NCBI RefSeq assembly: GCF_030499515.1
Contig: NZ_JASTWJ010000001.1
Coordinates: 1,116,001 to 1,180,000, forward strand
DNA: 64,000 nt
Source: Streptomyces sp. DT2A-34
GTDB lineage: Bacteria; Actinomycetota; Actinomycetes; Streptomycetales; Streptomycetaceae
Direction: 5' to 3'
Shown here piece after piece: positions 36,589 through 44,659 of this stretch. Both the position numbers and the translations under genes were made by a program. How positions within the stretch are numbered: the stretch's first letter is position 1; each line of letters opens with the position of its first letter. The notes beneath the pieces are model-generated. The model saw only the letters and a program-made list of their open reading frames with translations. It searched no databases and was not told the DNA's origin.

Positions 36589-38256
36589 ATGACCGAGCAG
36601 CAGCTCCCCACCTGGGCCGACCCGTCCGTCGCCGCCGCCTTCCTGGACGCCCAGGGCGTCTCCAGACGCGGACTCCTACGCCGCGCGGGCCTGTTCGGCG
36701 CCGCGTTCGCCCTCGGCTCCGCGACCCCGGCACTCGCCGCCGACGACCGGCGTCTCGGCGGCGACGACCCCCGCCTCGCCTACCTGGTCGGCGACCACCA
36801 CATCCACTCCGTCTACAGCCACGACGCCAAGTACACGTTCTCCCAACTGGCCGCCGCAGGCGCCAAGTACGGCCTGGACTGGATGGTGTTCACCGAGCAC
36901 TCCAACTTCGGGCACGCCAAGTACGGCGCCCCGCTGGAGCACGAGGAGATCCTCAAGGCGCGCGCCGAGAACCCGCGCCAGCTCATCTTCCAGGGCCTGG
37001 AGTGGTACATCCCGGCCGCCGAGCACTGCACGGTCTTCGCGGCGCCCGGCGCGCACGAGGTCGACCTGCTCACCCGGTTCGAGAGCGCCTACGACGGCAA
37101 GCTGCTCGGCTACGACAAGGGCGGCGCCGCCGACGCGGACACCGCCCGCAACGAGGCCCACGCCGTCAAGGCCATCCAGTGGCTGGCCGAACAGCGCCGC
37201 ACCGGCTACGTCGACGACGTACTCGTCCTCGCCAACCACCCGATGCGCCTCGGCATCGACTCCCCGCACGAGATGCGCAACTGGCGGGACGCGGCCCCCG
37301 AGATCATGATCGGCATGGAGGGCGCACCCGGCGCCCAGGGCGCGGCGATCCCCGGCTGGCGCGGTGCGACCTCGATCCGCGGCGAGTACGAGAACAAGCC
37401 GTCGGCCCAGTCCTGGGCGGGCTACCCGGCGGACGCCTACCTGACGTACGGCGGTTTCGACTGGGCGACCGCGACGGTCGGCGGCCTGTGGGACTCGATG
37501 CTGGCGGAAGGCAGCCTGTTCTCGATCACCACGAACTCCGACGCCCACCGCATCGTCTTCGACACTTGGAAGAACGGCGACTGGCCGGCGGGGCAGAACT
37601 TCGACACCACCGGCAAGCTCCCCGACCCGGTCGACACCACCACCCCGCAGCCGGGCAGCGACTTCTGGCCGGGCCAGTTCAGCCGCACCCACGTCGGTGT
37701 GACCCGCTACGGCTACCGCGCGGTGATGGCGGGCCTGCGCGCCGGCCGGATCTGGCTCGACCACGGACATCTCCTCGACGGCCTCGACGTGCGCCTCAAG
37801 CGGGACTGCGACTCCGGCCGGGGTGTCACGCTGGGCGGCCGGCTGCGCGTGCGCAAGGGCGAGAAGCTCACGCTCACCATCACCGTGACGACCGCCTCCC
37901 GCCCCAACCCGCAGGGAATCGTGCCCGAGTTGGCGCACGTGGACGTCATCCGGGGCGCGGTGCGCGGCCCGGTGACCGACCGGGACACCTGGAAGGCACC
38001 GGACACCAAGGTCGTCCGCGCCTTGGACGTGACGGGCCGGAAGGGGACGTACACCCTGTGCGTCCCGCTGACCGCCGGGGACGAGTCCTTCTACGTCCGC
38101 CTGCGCGGCAGCGACGGCAACCGCCACGGCGCGGGCTACCTCGGGGCGTCGGTCGACCCGCACGGGCCGATCCCGCACGAGCCCGGAAACGGTGACCCGT
38201 GGGCGGATACGTGGTTCTATTCGAACCCCGTGTTCGTCGACGTGACAGGAGCCTGA
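36589..38256 (+). CDS. Tat-exported PHP-domain putative phosphoesterase
   Basis: This 555-residue protein has a Tat signal (VSRRGLLRRAGLFGAAFALG, about residues 24-43) and a PHP domain. Metal-binding residues are visible in GDHHIHSVYSHD (about 68-79), FTEHSNFGH (about 103-111), LANHPMRL and TTNSDAHRIVF. PHP enzymes hydrolyse phosphoesters using two or three metals. The C-terminal 150 residues form a separate beta-rich part. It lies 16 bases after the metallophosphoesterase gene, and its stop overlaps the next start. Activity is inferred from the fold only. Confidence 0.8.
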   Translation: MTEQQLPTWADPSVAAAFLDAQGVSRRGLLRRAGLFGAAFALGSATPALAADDRRLGGDDPRLAYLVGDHHIHSVYSHDAKYTFSQLAAAGAKYGLDWMVFTEHSNFGHAKYGAPLEHEEILKARAENPRQLIFQGLEWYIPAAEHCTVFAAPGAHEVDLLTRFESAYDGKLLGYDKGGAADADTARNEAHAVKAIQWLAEQRRTGYVDDVLVLANHPMRLGIDSPHEMRNWRDAAPEIMIGMEGAPGAQGAAIPGWRGATSIRGEYENKPSAQSWAGYPADAYLTYGGFDWATATVGGLWDSMLAEGSLFSITTNSDAHRIVFDTWKNGDWPAGQNFDTTGKLPDPVDTTTPQPGSDFWPGQFSRTHVGVTRYGYRAVMAGLRAGRIWLDHGHLLDGLDVRLKRDCDSGRGVTLGGRLRVRKGEKLTLTITVTTASRPNPQGIVPELAHVDVIRGAVRGPVTDRDTWKAPDTKVVRALDVTGRKGTYTLCVPLTAGDESFYVRLRGSDGNRHGAGYLGASVDPHGPIPHEPGNGDPWADTWFYSNPVFVDVTGA

Positions 38257-39104
38257 TGAAGCGTCATCTCCTCACTCCCGTTTACTTATTGGGGGCTCTC
38301 GCACTGGGCGCCGGGACGGCGTCCGCCGCCGGCGATCCGCGCTGGGCCGAGACCGGCACCGCCTACACGGACACGCTGGGCGGCGGACAGGGCCTGGCGA
38401 GTCGCGCGGACGGCTCACTGCTGTACCGCGGGCTCGCCTCCATCCCCCTGGGCCTGCGGATCAAGGGCTGGAACCACGTCGGCGACCCGGACATCGCACT
38501 CGGCCACACCTTCGACGCCTACCAGGGCCCGGACACGGCCACGTCCAAGATGTTCGCGGTGACGACCCCGGCCGGGAAGCGCTACGAGTACGTGCACCGG
38601 CTCAACCCGGGCGAGAAGCCGAACAACTCCTTCGCCACCGTCTCACCCGACGGGCAGTGGCTGGTGTCGGGCGAGTGGGGGGAGCAGAGAAGACTCCAGG
38701 TCTTCCCCGCTCCCCTGCTGAACCCGGCCACGCCCCGGGCCGGCGGCGAGCTGGCGGAGGCCGGGCAGATCACCCTGGACAAGCCGGTACGCGACATCCA
38801 GGGCTGCGACTTCGTGACGGACACCCGCCTGCTGTGCGCCTCGAACGACGCCACGGGGACGCTCTTCCCCGAGATCCGCCCGCTGCTCCAGGTGGATCTG
38901 CCGCGCAAGGTGGACGGCCGGCCGGTCACCGGCACGGTGAAGAACCTGTTCGCGCCGCCACAGCGCAGCGTGTGCGCGGGCACCTTCGAGGCGGAGGGCG
39001 TCGACTACGACGTGCACAGCGGCACCCTGCGCACACAGATGATCCCGCCCGGCGTGTGCGCGGTGGCGACGGCCGTCTCCTCGTACAAGCAGGTCACGGG
39101 CTGA
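38256..39104 (+). CDS. Secreted protein of unknown function
   Basis: This 282-residue protein has a Sec signal (LLTPVYLLGALALGAGTASAAG) and a beta-rich mature part with two Cys pairs (IQGCDF/RLLCAS; RSVCAG/GVCAVA) that may form disulfides. Segments such as FATVSPDGQWLVSGEWG resemble a propeller blade. I do not recognise the family. The ATG overlaps the stop of the PHP gene (TGATG), so it is probably made together with it and may be its partner. Confidence 0.75.
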   Translation: MKRHLLTPVYLLGALALGAGTASAAGDPRWAETGTAYTDTLGGGQGLASRADGSLLYRGLASIPLGLRIKGWNHVGDPDIALGHTFDAYQGPDTATSKMFAVTTPAGKRYEYVHRLNPGEKPNNSFATVSPDGQWLVSGEWGEQRRLQVFPAPLLNPATPRAGGELAEAGQITLDKPVRDIQGCDFVTDTRLLCASNDATGTLFPEIRPLLQVDLPRKVDGRPVTGTVKNLFAPPQRSVCAGTFEAEGVDYDVHSGTLRTQMIPPGVCAVATAVSSYKQVTG

Positions 39105-39128
39105 TCGACGGGAAGTACGAGAGGTACC

Positions 39129-40007
39129 GTGGGCCGCGTGACCGGTGAAGAGGCGCTGCGGCCCCAGTCCCTCATGCTGACGTTCCTGGCCGACCAGGTG
39201 CTCGGGCGGGACGTCTGTGTGTACTCGGGCAGTGTCATCGACGTCTTCGCGCGCGTGGGCGTCGGTGAGCAGGCGACCCGCTCGACGCTGACCCGGATGG
39301 TGAACCGCGGTCTGCTGCGCCGCCAGCGCGAGGGCCGCCGGATGTACTTCGGGCTGACCGAGCGTTCGGCGGCCGTCCTGCGCGACGGCGACCACCGCAT
39401 CTGGCAGACCGGCGCCGTCAACCGGCACTGGGACGGCAGCTGGACTTTGCTCGGCTTCTCCCTCCCGGAGTCCTGGCAGCGCCAGCGCCACGACCTGCGC
39501 TCCCAGCTGACCTGGAGCGGCTTCGGGCCGCTGTTCAGCGGCCTGTGGATCGCGCCGGGCGAGGTCGACGTGTCGTCGCTGGTGGCCGAGCTGGGCCTGT
39601 CCGCCCATGTGAAGGTGTTCCGCGCGCACGCCGACGCCGGCATGGACATCGGCGCGATGATCGAGGAGACCTGGGAACTGGCCGAACTGGCGGCGCGCTA
39701 CGAGTCGTTCGTACGGCGCTGGCAACCGTGGCAGACGCGGCTCCCGGACGCCGACGACGCCCTCGCGCTGAGACTCCGGCTCCAGGCGGAGTGGCTGCGG
39801 GTCATCCGCCAGGATCCGCGGCTGCCGGTCGAGCACCTGCCGGACGACTGGCCCGCGGAAGGAGCCGAGAAGACCTTCCGGGCGGTGCACACCCGGCTCA
39901 CACCGCTGGCGGACGAGGCCGCGGGGCGCCTGCTCGACCTGGTCGGGGTGCGGCACCAGAACGACGAGTCCGCGACGCCCCTGGGTAATCGACCTGCCCG
40001 GTACTGA
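39129..40007 (+). CDS. PaaX-family transcriptional regulator
   Basis: This 292-residue regulator has a PaaX-type winged helix at the start (PQSLMLTFLADQVLG; GEQATRSTLTRMVNRGLLRR) and the PaaX middle and C-terminal domains (WTLLGFSLPESWQRQRHDLR; RRWQPWQ). The family type member represses phenylacetate genes in response to phenylacetyl-CoA. Here no paa genes are present; the gene follows the glycan operon by 24 bases and is convergent with the cou-type genes, so its target may be on either side or elsewhere. It starts with GTG; another GTG lies nine bases on. Confidence 0.85.
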   Translation: MGRVTGEEALRPQSLMLTFLADQVLGRDVCVYSGSVIDVFARVGVGEQATRSTLTRMVNRGLLRRQREGRRMYFGLTERSAAVLRDGDHRIWQTGAVNRHWDGSWTLLGFSLPESWQRQRHDLRSQLTWSGFGPLFSGLWIAPGEVDVSSLVAELGLSAHVKVFRAHADAGMDIGAMIEETWELAELAARYESFVRRWQPWQTRLPDADDALALRLRLQAEWLRVIRQDPRLPVEHLPDDWPAEGAEKTFRAVHTRLTPLADEAAGRLLDLVGVRHQNDESATPLGNRPARY

Positions 40008-40065
40008 CCGCACCGCCTCGCACACTCGCAGGGCGCGCAGGCTGACGGCGCGGCCTCCGGAAGAG

Positions 40066-40103
40066 GCTCGCCTCCATGCGGGACGACCTGCACGGAGGCG
40101 AGC
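40066..40103. terminator. Bidirectional terminator
   Basis: Ten-base arms (GCTCGCCTCC / GGAGGCGAGC) with an 18-base loop lie between the convergent paaX-like and MaoC-hydratase genes. Confidence 0.7.
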
Positions 40104-40121
40104 TCATGATGCTTGCGTTGC

Positions 40122-40577
40122 TCAGGCGTAGAACCGCGACACGCTCTGCAGCACCGCCGCCGGCTTCGCCCCGCCCTCGATCTCGATCGTGCCGTCGACG
40201 GTGATCTGCGCCCCGCCGGGCACCTCCTCCACCTCGGCCAGCCTGCCGACCAGCCGTATGCGCGAGCCGACCTTGACCGGCGAGGGGAAACGCACCTTGT
40301 TCAGGCCGTAGTTGACCTTCGTGGTGACGCCCTGGACGTCCAGCAGCTCGGTGAAGAGGGGGATGAAGAGGGAGAGGGTGAGATAGCCGTGGGCGATGGG
40401 GGCGCCGAACGGCCCCTCGGCCGCCTTCTGCGGGTCCACGTGGATCCACTGGTGGTCGCCGGTGGCGTCGGCGAACGTGTTGATGCGCTCCTGGGTGATC
40501 TCGATCCACTCGCTGGTGCCGAGGTCGCTGCCCGCCAGCTTCTTCAGTTCGTCGAGGCCGTTCACGGTGATGCTCAT
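40122..40577 (-). CDS. couM: MaoC-type hydratase of hydroxycinnamate pathway
   Basis: This 151-residue hot-dog fold protein has the hydratase-2 motif with catalytic Asp and His (FADATGDHQWIHVDPQKA, about 36-53) and the AHGYLTLSLFIPL helix. The ATG at 40577 follows the CoA ligase gene by nine bases. In the actinobacterial cou/phd pathway a MaoC-like protein adds water to p-hydroxycinnamoyl-CoA. The adjacent ligase, amidohydrolase and SDR genes make the same role likely here. Confidence 0.83.
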   Translation of the reverse strand: MSITVNGLDELKKLAGSDLGTSEWIEITQERINTFADATGDHQWIHVDPQKAAEGPFGAPIAHGYLTLSLFIPLFTELLDVQGVTTKVNYGLNKVRFPSPVKVGSRIRLVGRLAEVEEVPGGAQITVDGTIEIEGGAKPAAVLQSVSRFYA

Positions 40578-40585
40578 GGGGTTCC

Positions 40586-42088
40586 TTAACTGTTGCCGTA
40601 CCGGGTACGGACGCGGGACTTGAGGAGTTTTCCCGAGGCGGTGCGCGGGAGTTCGTCCGCGAGCACCACCGATTTCGGGATCTTGTACTTGGCGAGGCGG
40701 CCGGCGAGGGACGCGAGGATCTCGTCCGGATCGGGCGTGGCGCCCTCGCGGGGCACGACGACCGCGCGCGGCACCTCGCCCCACTTGTCGTCCGGCACGC
40801 CGATCACCGCGCACTCGACGATGTCCGGGTGGGCGAGGAGCAGGTCCTCGATCTCGGCGGGGTAGATGTTCTCGCCGCCGCTGATGATCATGTCCTTGAT
40901 GCGGTCGACGATGAAGACGTACCCGTCCTCGTCGACCCGGGCCGCGTCCCCGCTGCGGAACCAGCCGTCGGCGAAGGAGGCGGCCGTCTCCTCGGGCAGG
41001 CCCCAGTAGCCGGGCATGACATGGGGACCGCGGACCACGACCTCGCCCGTCTCGCCGACCTGCACCGGCGCGAGGTCCGGGCCCACGACGCGTACGTCGC
41101 TGAAGAAGTGCGGTACGCCCGCCGAACCCGCCTTGCTCACCGCGTGCTCGGCGTCCAGGAACAGCGTCCCCGGGGCCGCCTCCGTCATGCCGTAGCCCTG
41201 GAGGAAGGTGAGCCCCCGCGCCTGGTACGCGGCGATCATCGGCGTCGGGACCGGGGAGCCGCCGCAGGTGAGGATCCGCAGCGAGGACAGGTCCGCGTCC
41301 GGCCAGCGCGGGTGCCGGGCGACCTGCTCGAACATCGTCGGCACCCCGAACATGAAGGTGATGCGGTGCCGTTCGATCAGGTCGAAGGTCGCGTTCGGGT
41401 CGAAGGCCTCGACCAGGACGCAGGTGCCGCCCTTGAGGAGGACCGGCAGCGTCAGCATGTTCAGGCCCGCCGTGTGGAACAACGGGGCGGAGACCAGGGC
41501 GCGTTCGTCGGCGATCAGGTCGGTGTCGACGAGGACGTTGAGCGCGTTCCAGGTGATGTTGCCGTGGGTGAGCATCGCGCCCTTGGGGCGGCCCGTCGTC
41601 CCCGAGGTGTACATGATGATGCAGGTGTCGTCGGCGGTGACGGGCGTGTCGATGGGCTCGTCGGGCGCCGCCGCCAGCGCCTCCTCGTATTCGGCGCCCA
41701 CTTCGACGTATGTACGGACGTCGGTGTGGCCGGGCAGTCCGGCGACGAGGCCGGCATGGGAGGGACCGTAGACGAGGGCCTTGGCGCCGGAGTCGGCCAG
41801 CTGGTAGGCGATCTCGGGGCCCGCGAGGCGGGTGTTGAGGGGGACGAAGACCGCGCCCAGCGTGCCGGCGGCGAACAGGGTCTCCAGGTAGGAGGGGTGG
41901 TTCGGGCCAAGGTAGGCGATGCGGTCGCCGCGGCGTACGCCCCGCTCGCGCAGGGCGTGGGCGAGGCGGGTCGTGCGGTCGTACAGCGCGGCATAGTCGG
42001 CGGACGTCTCGCCGTGGATCAGGGCGGTGCGGTGCGGGGTCTTGCGGGCCCGGCGTGCGGGCCACGACCCCAGTCCCTCGTTGCGCAT
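40586..42088 (-). CDS. couL: Hydroxycinnamoyl-CoA synthetase-like acyl-CoA ligase
   Basis: This 500-residue ANL-family enzyme activates a carboxylic acid to its CoA thioester through an acyl-adenylate. It contains the ATP loop MYTSGTTGRPKGAMLTH (about 158-174), QGYGMTEAAPG (about 300) and the hinge and lysine region DRIKDMIISGGENIYPAE with PRTASGKLLK at the end. The N-terminus (MRNEGLGSWPARRARKTPH) resembles, from memory, actinobacterial feruloyl-CoA synthetases. The gene order places it in a p-coumarate/ferulate pathway. Confidence 0.87.
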   Translation of the reverse strand: MRNEGLGSWPARRARKTPHRTALIHGETSADYAALYDRTTRLAHALRERGVRRGDRIAYLGPNHPSYLETLFAAGTLGAVFVPLNTRLAGPEIAYQLADSGAKALVYGPSHAGLVAGLPGHTDVRTYVEVGAEYEEALAAAPDEPIDTPVTADDTCIIMYTSGTTGRPKGAMLTHGNITWNALNVLVDTDLIADERALVSAPLFHTAGLNMLTLPVLLKGGTCVLVEAFDPNATFDLIERHRITFMFGVPTMFEQVARHPRWPDADLSSLRILTCGGSPVPTPMIAAYQARGLTFLQGYGMTEAAPGTLFLDAEHAVSKAGSAGVPHFFSDVRVVGPDLAPVQVGETGEVVVRGPHVMPGYWGLPEETAASFADGWFRSGDAARVDEDGYVFIVDRIKDMIISGGENIYPAEIEDLLLAHPDIVECAVIGVPDDKWGEVPRAVVVPREGATPDPDEILASLAGRLAKYKIPKSVVLADELPRTASGKLLKSRVRTRYGNS

Positions 42089-42098
42089 GTCACGCCCC

Positions 42099-42986
42099 TT
42101 ACGGTTTCGTCAGCCCGAGCAGGCGGGCGGCGTTCTCCTTGAGGATCTTCGGCTTGACCTCGTCCTTGATCGACAGCTTCTCGAAGTCGGCGAGCCAGCG
42201 GTCCGGGGTGAGGACGGGGAAGTCGGAGCCGAAGAGCACCTTGTCCTTCAGCAGCGTGTTGGCGTACTGCACGAGCTGCGGCGGGAAGTACTTGGGCGAC
42301 CAGCCGGACAGGTCGATGTGCACGCCGGGCTTGTGCGTGGCGACGGCGAGGGCCTCGTCCTGCCAGGGGAAGGACGGGTGCGCCAGGATGATCTTCAGGT
42401 GCGGGAAGTCGGCCGCGACGTCGTCCACGTGGAGGGGGTTGGAGTACTTCAGGCGGATGCCGCCCCCGCCCGGGACTCCGGCGCCGATGCCCGTCTGACC
42501 CGTGTGGAACAGGGCGATGGTGCCCGTCTCCTCGATCACCTCGTAGAGGTCGTAGGCCACCGAGCGGTCGTTGGGGAAGAAGCCCTGGATGCTGGGGTGG
42601 AACTTGAAGCCCTTCACCCCGTACTCCTCGACCAGGCGCCGGGCCTGCCGCACGCCCGCCTTCCCCCGGAAGGGGTCGATGGAGGCGAAGGGGATGAGGA
42701 CGTCGGAGTTGGCGGCCGCGGCCTCGGCGACCTCCTCGTTCGGGACCGGCGGTGTGCCGGTCGCGGACTCGGCGTCGACCGTGAAGATCACGGCGGCCAT
42801 CTTCCGCTCGCGGTAGTAGGCGGCGGTCTCCTCGATGGTCGGCTTGCGTTTGCCCTCGACCTTGAAGTAGGCGGAGGAGGCGTCGTGCAGGTCGTCGTCC
42901 AGGGAGGAGTGGCCCTTGGAGGACACCTCCGCGTGGGTGTGGACGTCGATCGCGACGAGGTCGTCGGGGTTCATGGACGGGGCCAT
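42099..42986 (-). CDS. couO: Amidohydrolase, probable beta-ketoacyl-CoA hydrolase
   Basis: This 295-residue TIM-barrel protein of the amidohydrolase-2 family has metal-binding DVHTH (about 14-18), FKFHPSIQG, ILAHPSFPW and the late Asp in FGSDFPVLTPDRW. In Rhodococcus jostii, CouO of this family splits 4-hydroxyphenyl-beta-ketoacyl-CoA into the benzoate and acetyl-CoA. The neighbours here match that pathway. The start is probably the ATG at 42986, overlapping the SDR stop and preceded by GGAGG; an ATG 12 bases later is possible. Confidence 0.82.
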   Translation of the reverse strand: MAPSMNPDDLVAIDVHTHAEVSSKGHSSLDDDLHDASSAYFKVEGKRKPTIEETAAYYRERKMAAVIFTVDAESATGTPPVPNEEVAEAAAANSDVLIPFASIDPFRGKAGVRQARRLVEEYGVKGFKFHPSIQGFFPNDRSVAYDLYEVIEETGTIALFHTGQTGIGAGVPGGGGIRLKYSNPLHVDDVAADFPHLKIILAHPSFPWQDEALAVATHKPGVHIDLSGWSPKYFPPQLVQYANTLLKDKVLFGSDFPVLTPDRWLADFEKLSIKDEVKPKILKENAARLLGLTKP

Positions 42987-43903
42987 CACGCCTCCGGGAA
43001 CTTGGGCGCCGGAATGCCGACCGACTGGAGCTCGGCGCCGACCGAGGTGGGCCAGACGCCGGCCAGGGTGTCGGGGGTCCAGCCGCTGTCGGCATAGGCC
43101 GCCGCGATCTCCTGCGGATGCGACCAGAGTGCCACCTTGTCGCCGCCGATGCCGATGCACTGGCCGGTCACCGACCGGGCCGCCTTGGAGGCGAGGAAGG
43201 GGACGAGGGCCGCGCAGTCCTCGGGGGTGCCGAAGCCCTCGCCCTTGCGGAGGAAGTCCGGGAGCGGCTCGCCGTTCTTCATGGCCTCGATGTACGGGGC
43301 GAAGGCGGGGATGGTCTCGGTCATCGCGGTCGCGGCGACCGGCACGATGGCGTTGACGGTGATGTTCGCGCGGCCCAGCTCCATCGACCACGTGCGAGCC
43401 ATGGCGGCGATGCCGGCCTTGGCGGCGGCGTAGTTCGTCTGGCCGAAGTTGCCGCGCTGGCCGGCCGGGGAGCCGACCAGGATCAGGCTGCCGCCCTCGC
43501 CCTGCTCGCGCATGCGGACGGCGGCGGCGCGGGCGCAGGTGAAGGTGCCCTTGAGGTGGGTGGTGATCACCGCGTCGAAGTCGTCGTCGGTCATCTTCCA
43601 CAGGACCTTGTCGCGCAGGATGCCCGCGTTGGTCACCAGGATGTCGAGCCGCCCGAACTCCTCGACGGCACGGTTCACCAGCCGCTCCGCGGCCTCGGTC
43701 GTGCCGACCGGGACGACCTCGGCGACGGCGGTGCCGCCGGCCTCGGTGATGGACTTCACGGCCGTCTCGGCCACGGCCTCGTCGACGTCGTTGACGACCA
43801 CAGAGGCGCCGTGGGCGGCCAGGGCGTGGGCGTAGGCGAGGCCGAGGCCCCGGCCGCTGCCGGTGACGACGGCGGCCTTGCCGGTGAGATCGATGCTGGG
43901 CAC
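42986..43903 (-). CDS. couN: SDR-family beta-hydroxyacyl-CoA dehydrogenase
   Basis: This 305-residue short-chain dehydrogenase has the NAD-binding TGSGRGLGLAYAHALAAHG (about 15-33), NDVDE acidic turn, NAG and the catalytic Ser plus YAAAK (NYAAAKAGIAAMA). It is like the peroxisomal multifunctional-type hydroxyacyl-CoA dehydrogenases. By gene order it should oxidise the 3-hydroxy-3-arylpropionyl-CoA made by the hydratase. It starts at GTG and is the first gene of the leftward operon. Confidence 0.87.
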   Translation of the reverse strand: MPSIDLTGKAAVVTGSGRGLGLAYAHALAAHGASVVVNDVDEAVAETAVKSITEAGGTAVAEVVPVGTTEAAERLVNRAVEEFGRLDILVTNAGILRDKVLWKMTDDDFDAVITTHLKGTFTCARAAAVRMREQGEGGSLILVGSPAGQRGNFGQTNYAAAKAGIAAMARTWSMELGRANITVNAIVPVAATAMTETIPAFAPYIEAMKNGEPLPDFLRKGEGFGTPEDCAALVPFLASKAARSVTGQCIGIGGDKVALWSHPQEIAAAYADSGWTPDTLAGVWPTSVGAELQSVGIPAPKFPEA

Positions 43904-43926
43904 GGGAGGGTCCCTTCGACGTGGGG

Positions 43927-43967
43927 TGCTTCGACGCGGCTGCTTCGACGCGGCTGCTCGACGCGGC
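43927..43967. repeat. 14-bp tandem repeat, three copies
   Basis: TGCTTCGACGCGGC occurs at 43927 and 43941, with a third copy one base shorter at 43955. It lies in the leader of the couN-like gene between the operator-like sequences and the start codon. Confidence 0.7.
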
Positions 43968-43994
43968 GTGCGGCTACGCGATCGAAGTTAAGAG

Positions 43995-44019
43995 CAATAA
44001 TTGTCGTCGTCAATAGTTG
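43995..44019. promoter_or_regulatory. Twin MarR-type operator motifs
   Basis: CAATAATTG (43995) and CAATAGTTG (44011) are spaced 16 bases start to start in the divergent region between the SDR and MarR genes. They are AT-rich, and a related motif recurs before the transporter gene. They are likely binding sites of the divergent MarR regulator. Confidence 0.55.
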
Positions 44020-44040
44020 TTGGTGACCTTCGGGTGCGTC

Positions 44041-44580
44041 ATGCTGGAATCCGCCCAGAGAAACCCCCGCCATCACGGGGCCGAGACCAGGGAGCCCGCC
44101 ATCGCCCGCCAGCACGCCACGAACCCGGCACCCATCGACGCGAACGAACCGTGGATGCGCGGACTGCACGCGGACACGGGTTACCTGCTGTACCGCCTGG
44201 GCCTGCGCTCGGGTCAGTTGTTCAACACGTTCCTGCAGGAGTCGGGACTGCGCCTGCGCCACTACGCGGTGCTGCGCTTCCTCGTGACGTCCGACGGGGC
44301 GCTCCAGCGCGAGCTGAGCGCGCGGCTCGGCTACGACCCGAGTGCGATCGTCGGCCTGGTCGACGACCTGGAGAAGCTGGGCTTCGCCGAGCGCCGCCCC
44401 TCCCCCGACGACCGCCGCAGCCGGATCGTCGTTCTCACCGCCGAGGGGCGCACCTTCCTGCGGGACACCGACGAGGCGGGGCGGCGGGTGACGAATGACC
44501 TCGTGGACCCACTGGGCCCGGCCGAACGGGAGATCCTGCACGGTCTGCTCCTGCGGATCGTGGAGGACCGGCCGAGCTGA
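44041..44580 (+). CDS. couR: MarR-family regulator of hydroxycinnamate genes
   Basis: This regulator of about 179 residues has the MarR winged helix (LQRELSARLGYDPSAIVGLV, then the wing RRPSPDDRRSRIVVLT) and flanking dimerisation helices. In R. jostii CouR and C. glutamicum PhdR, MarR proteins repress these catabolic genes until the CoA thioester appears. Its place between the catabolic operon and the transporter fits. The ATG at 44041 is chosen; a TTG at 44017 would extend it but overlaps the operator region. Confidence 0.85.
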   Translation: MLESAQRNPRHHGAETREPAIARQHATNPAPIDANEPWMRGLHADTGYLLYRLGLRSGQLFNTFLQESGLRLRHYAVLRFLVTSDGALQRELSARLGYDPSAIVGLVDDLEKLGFAERRPSPDDRRSRIVVLTAEGRTFLRDTDEAGRRVTNDLVDPLGPAEREILHGLLLRIVEDRPS

Positions 44581-44581
44581 T

Positions 44582-44599
44582 GTTGTGCAACTTATTGAC
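44582..44599. promoter_or_regulatory. Third MarR-type motif, before transporter gene
   Basis: The minus strand reads GTCAATAAGTTG here, close to GTCAATAGTTG at 44009-44019. It overlaps GTTGTGCAAC, an imperfect palindrome. It lies directly after the MarR stop and 61 bases before the transporter start. Confidence 0.5.
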
Positions 44600-44659
44600 G
44601 GCCGCACGATGACTGCCTAACTTCACCGAGGCATCGGCACCTTCCCCAGGGAGCTCAAC

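Noticed and set aside
44017..44040. Longer MarR start at TTG 44017
   Set aside because: It overlaps the operator-like repeats, lacks a ribosome site, and adds residues outside the MarR fold.
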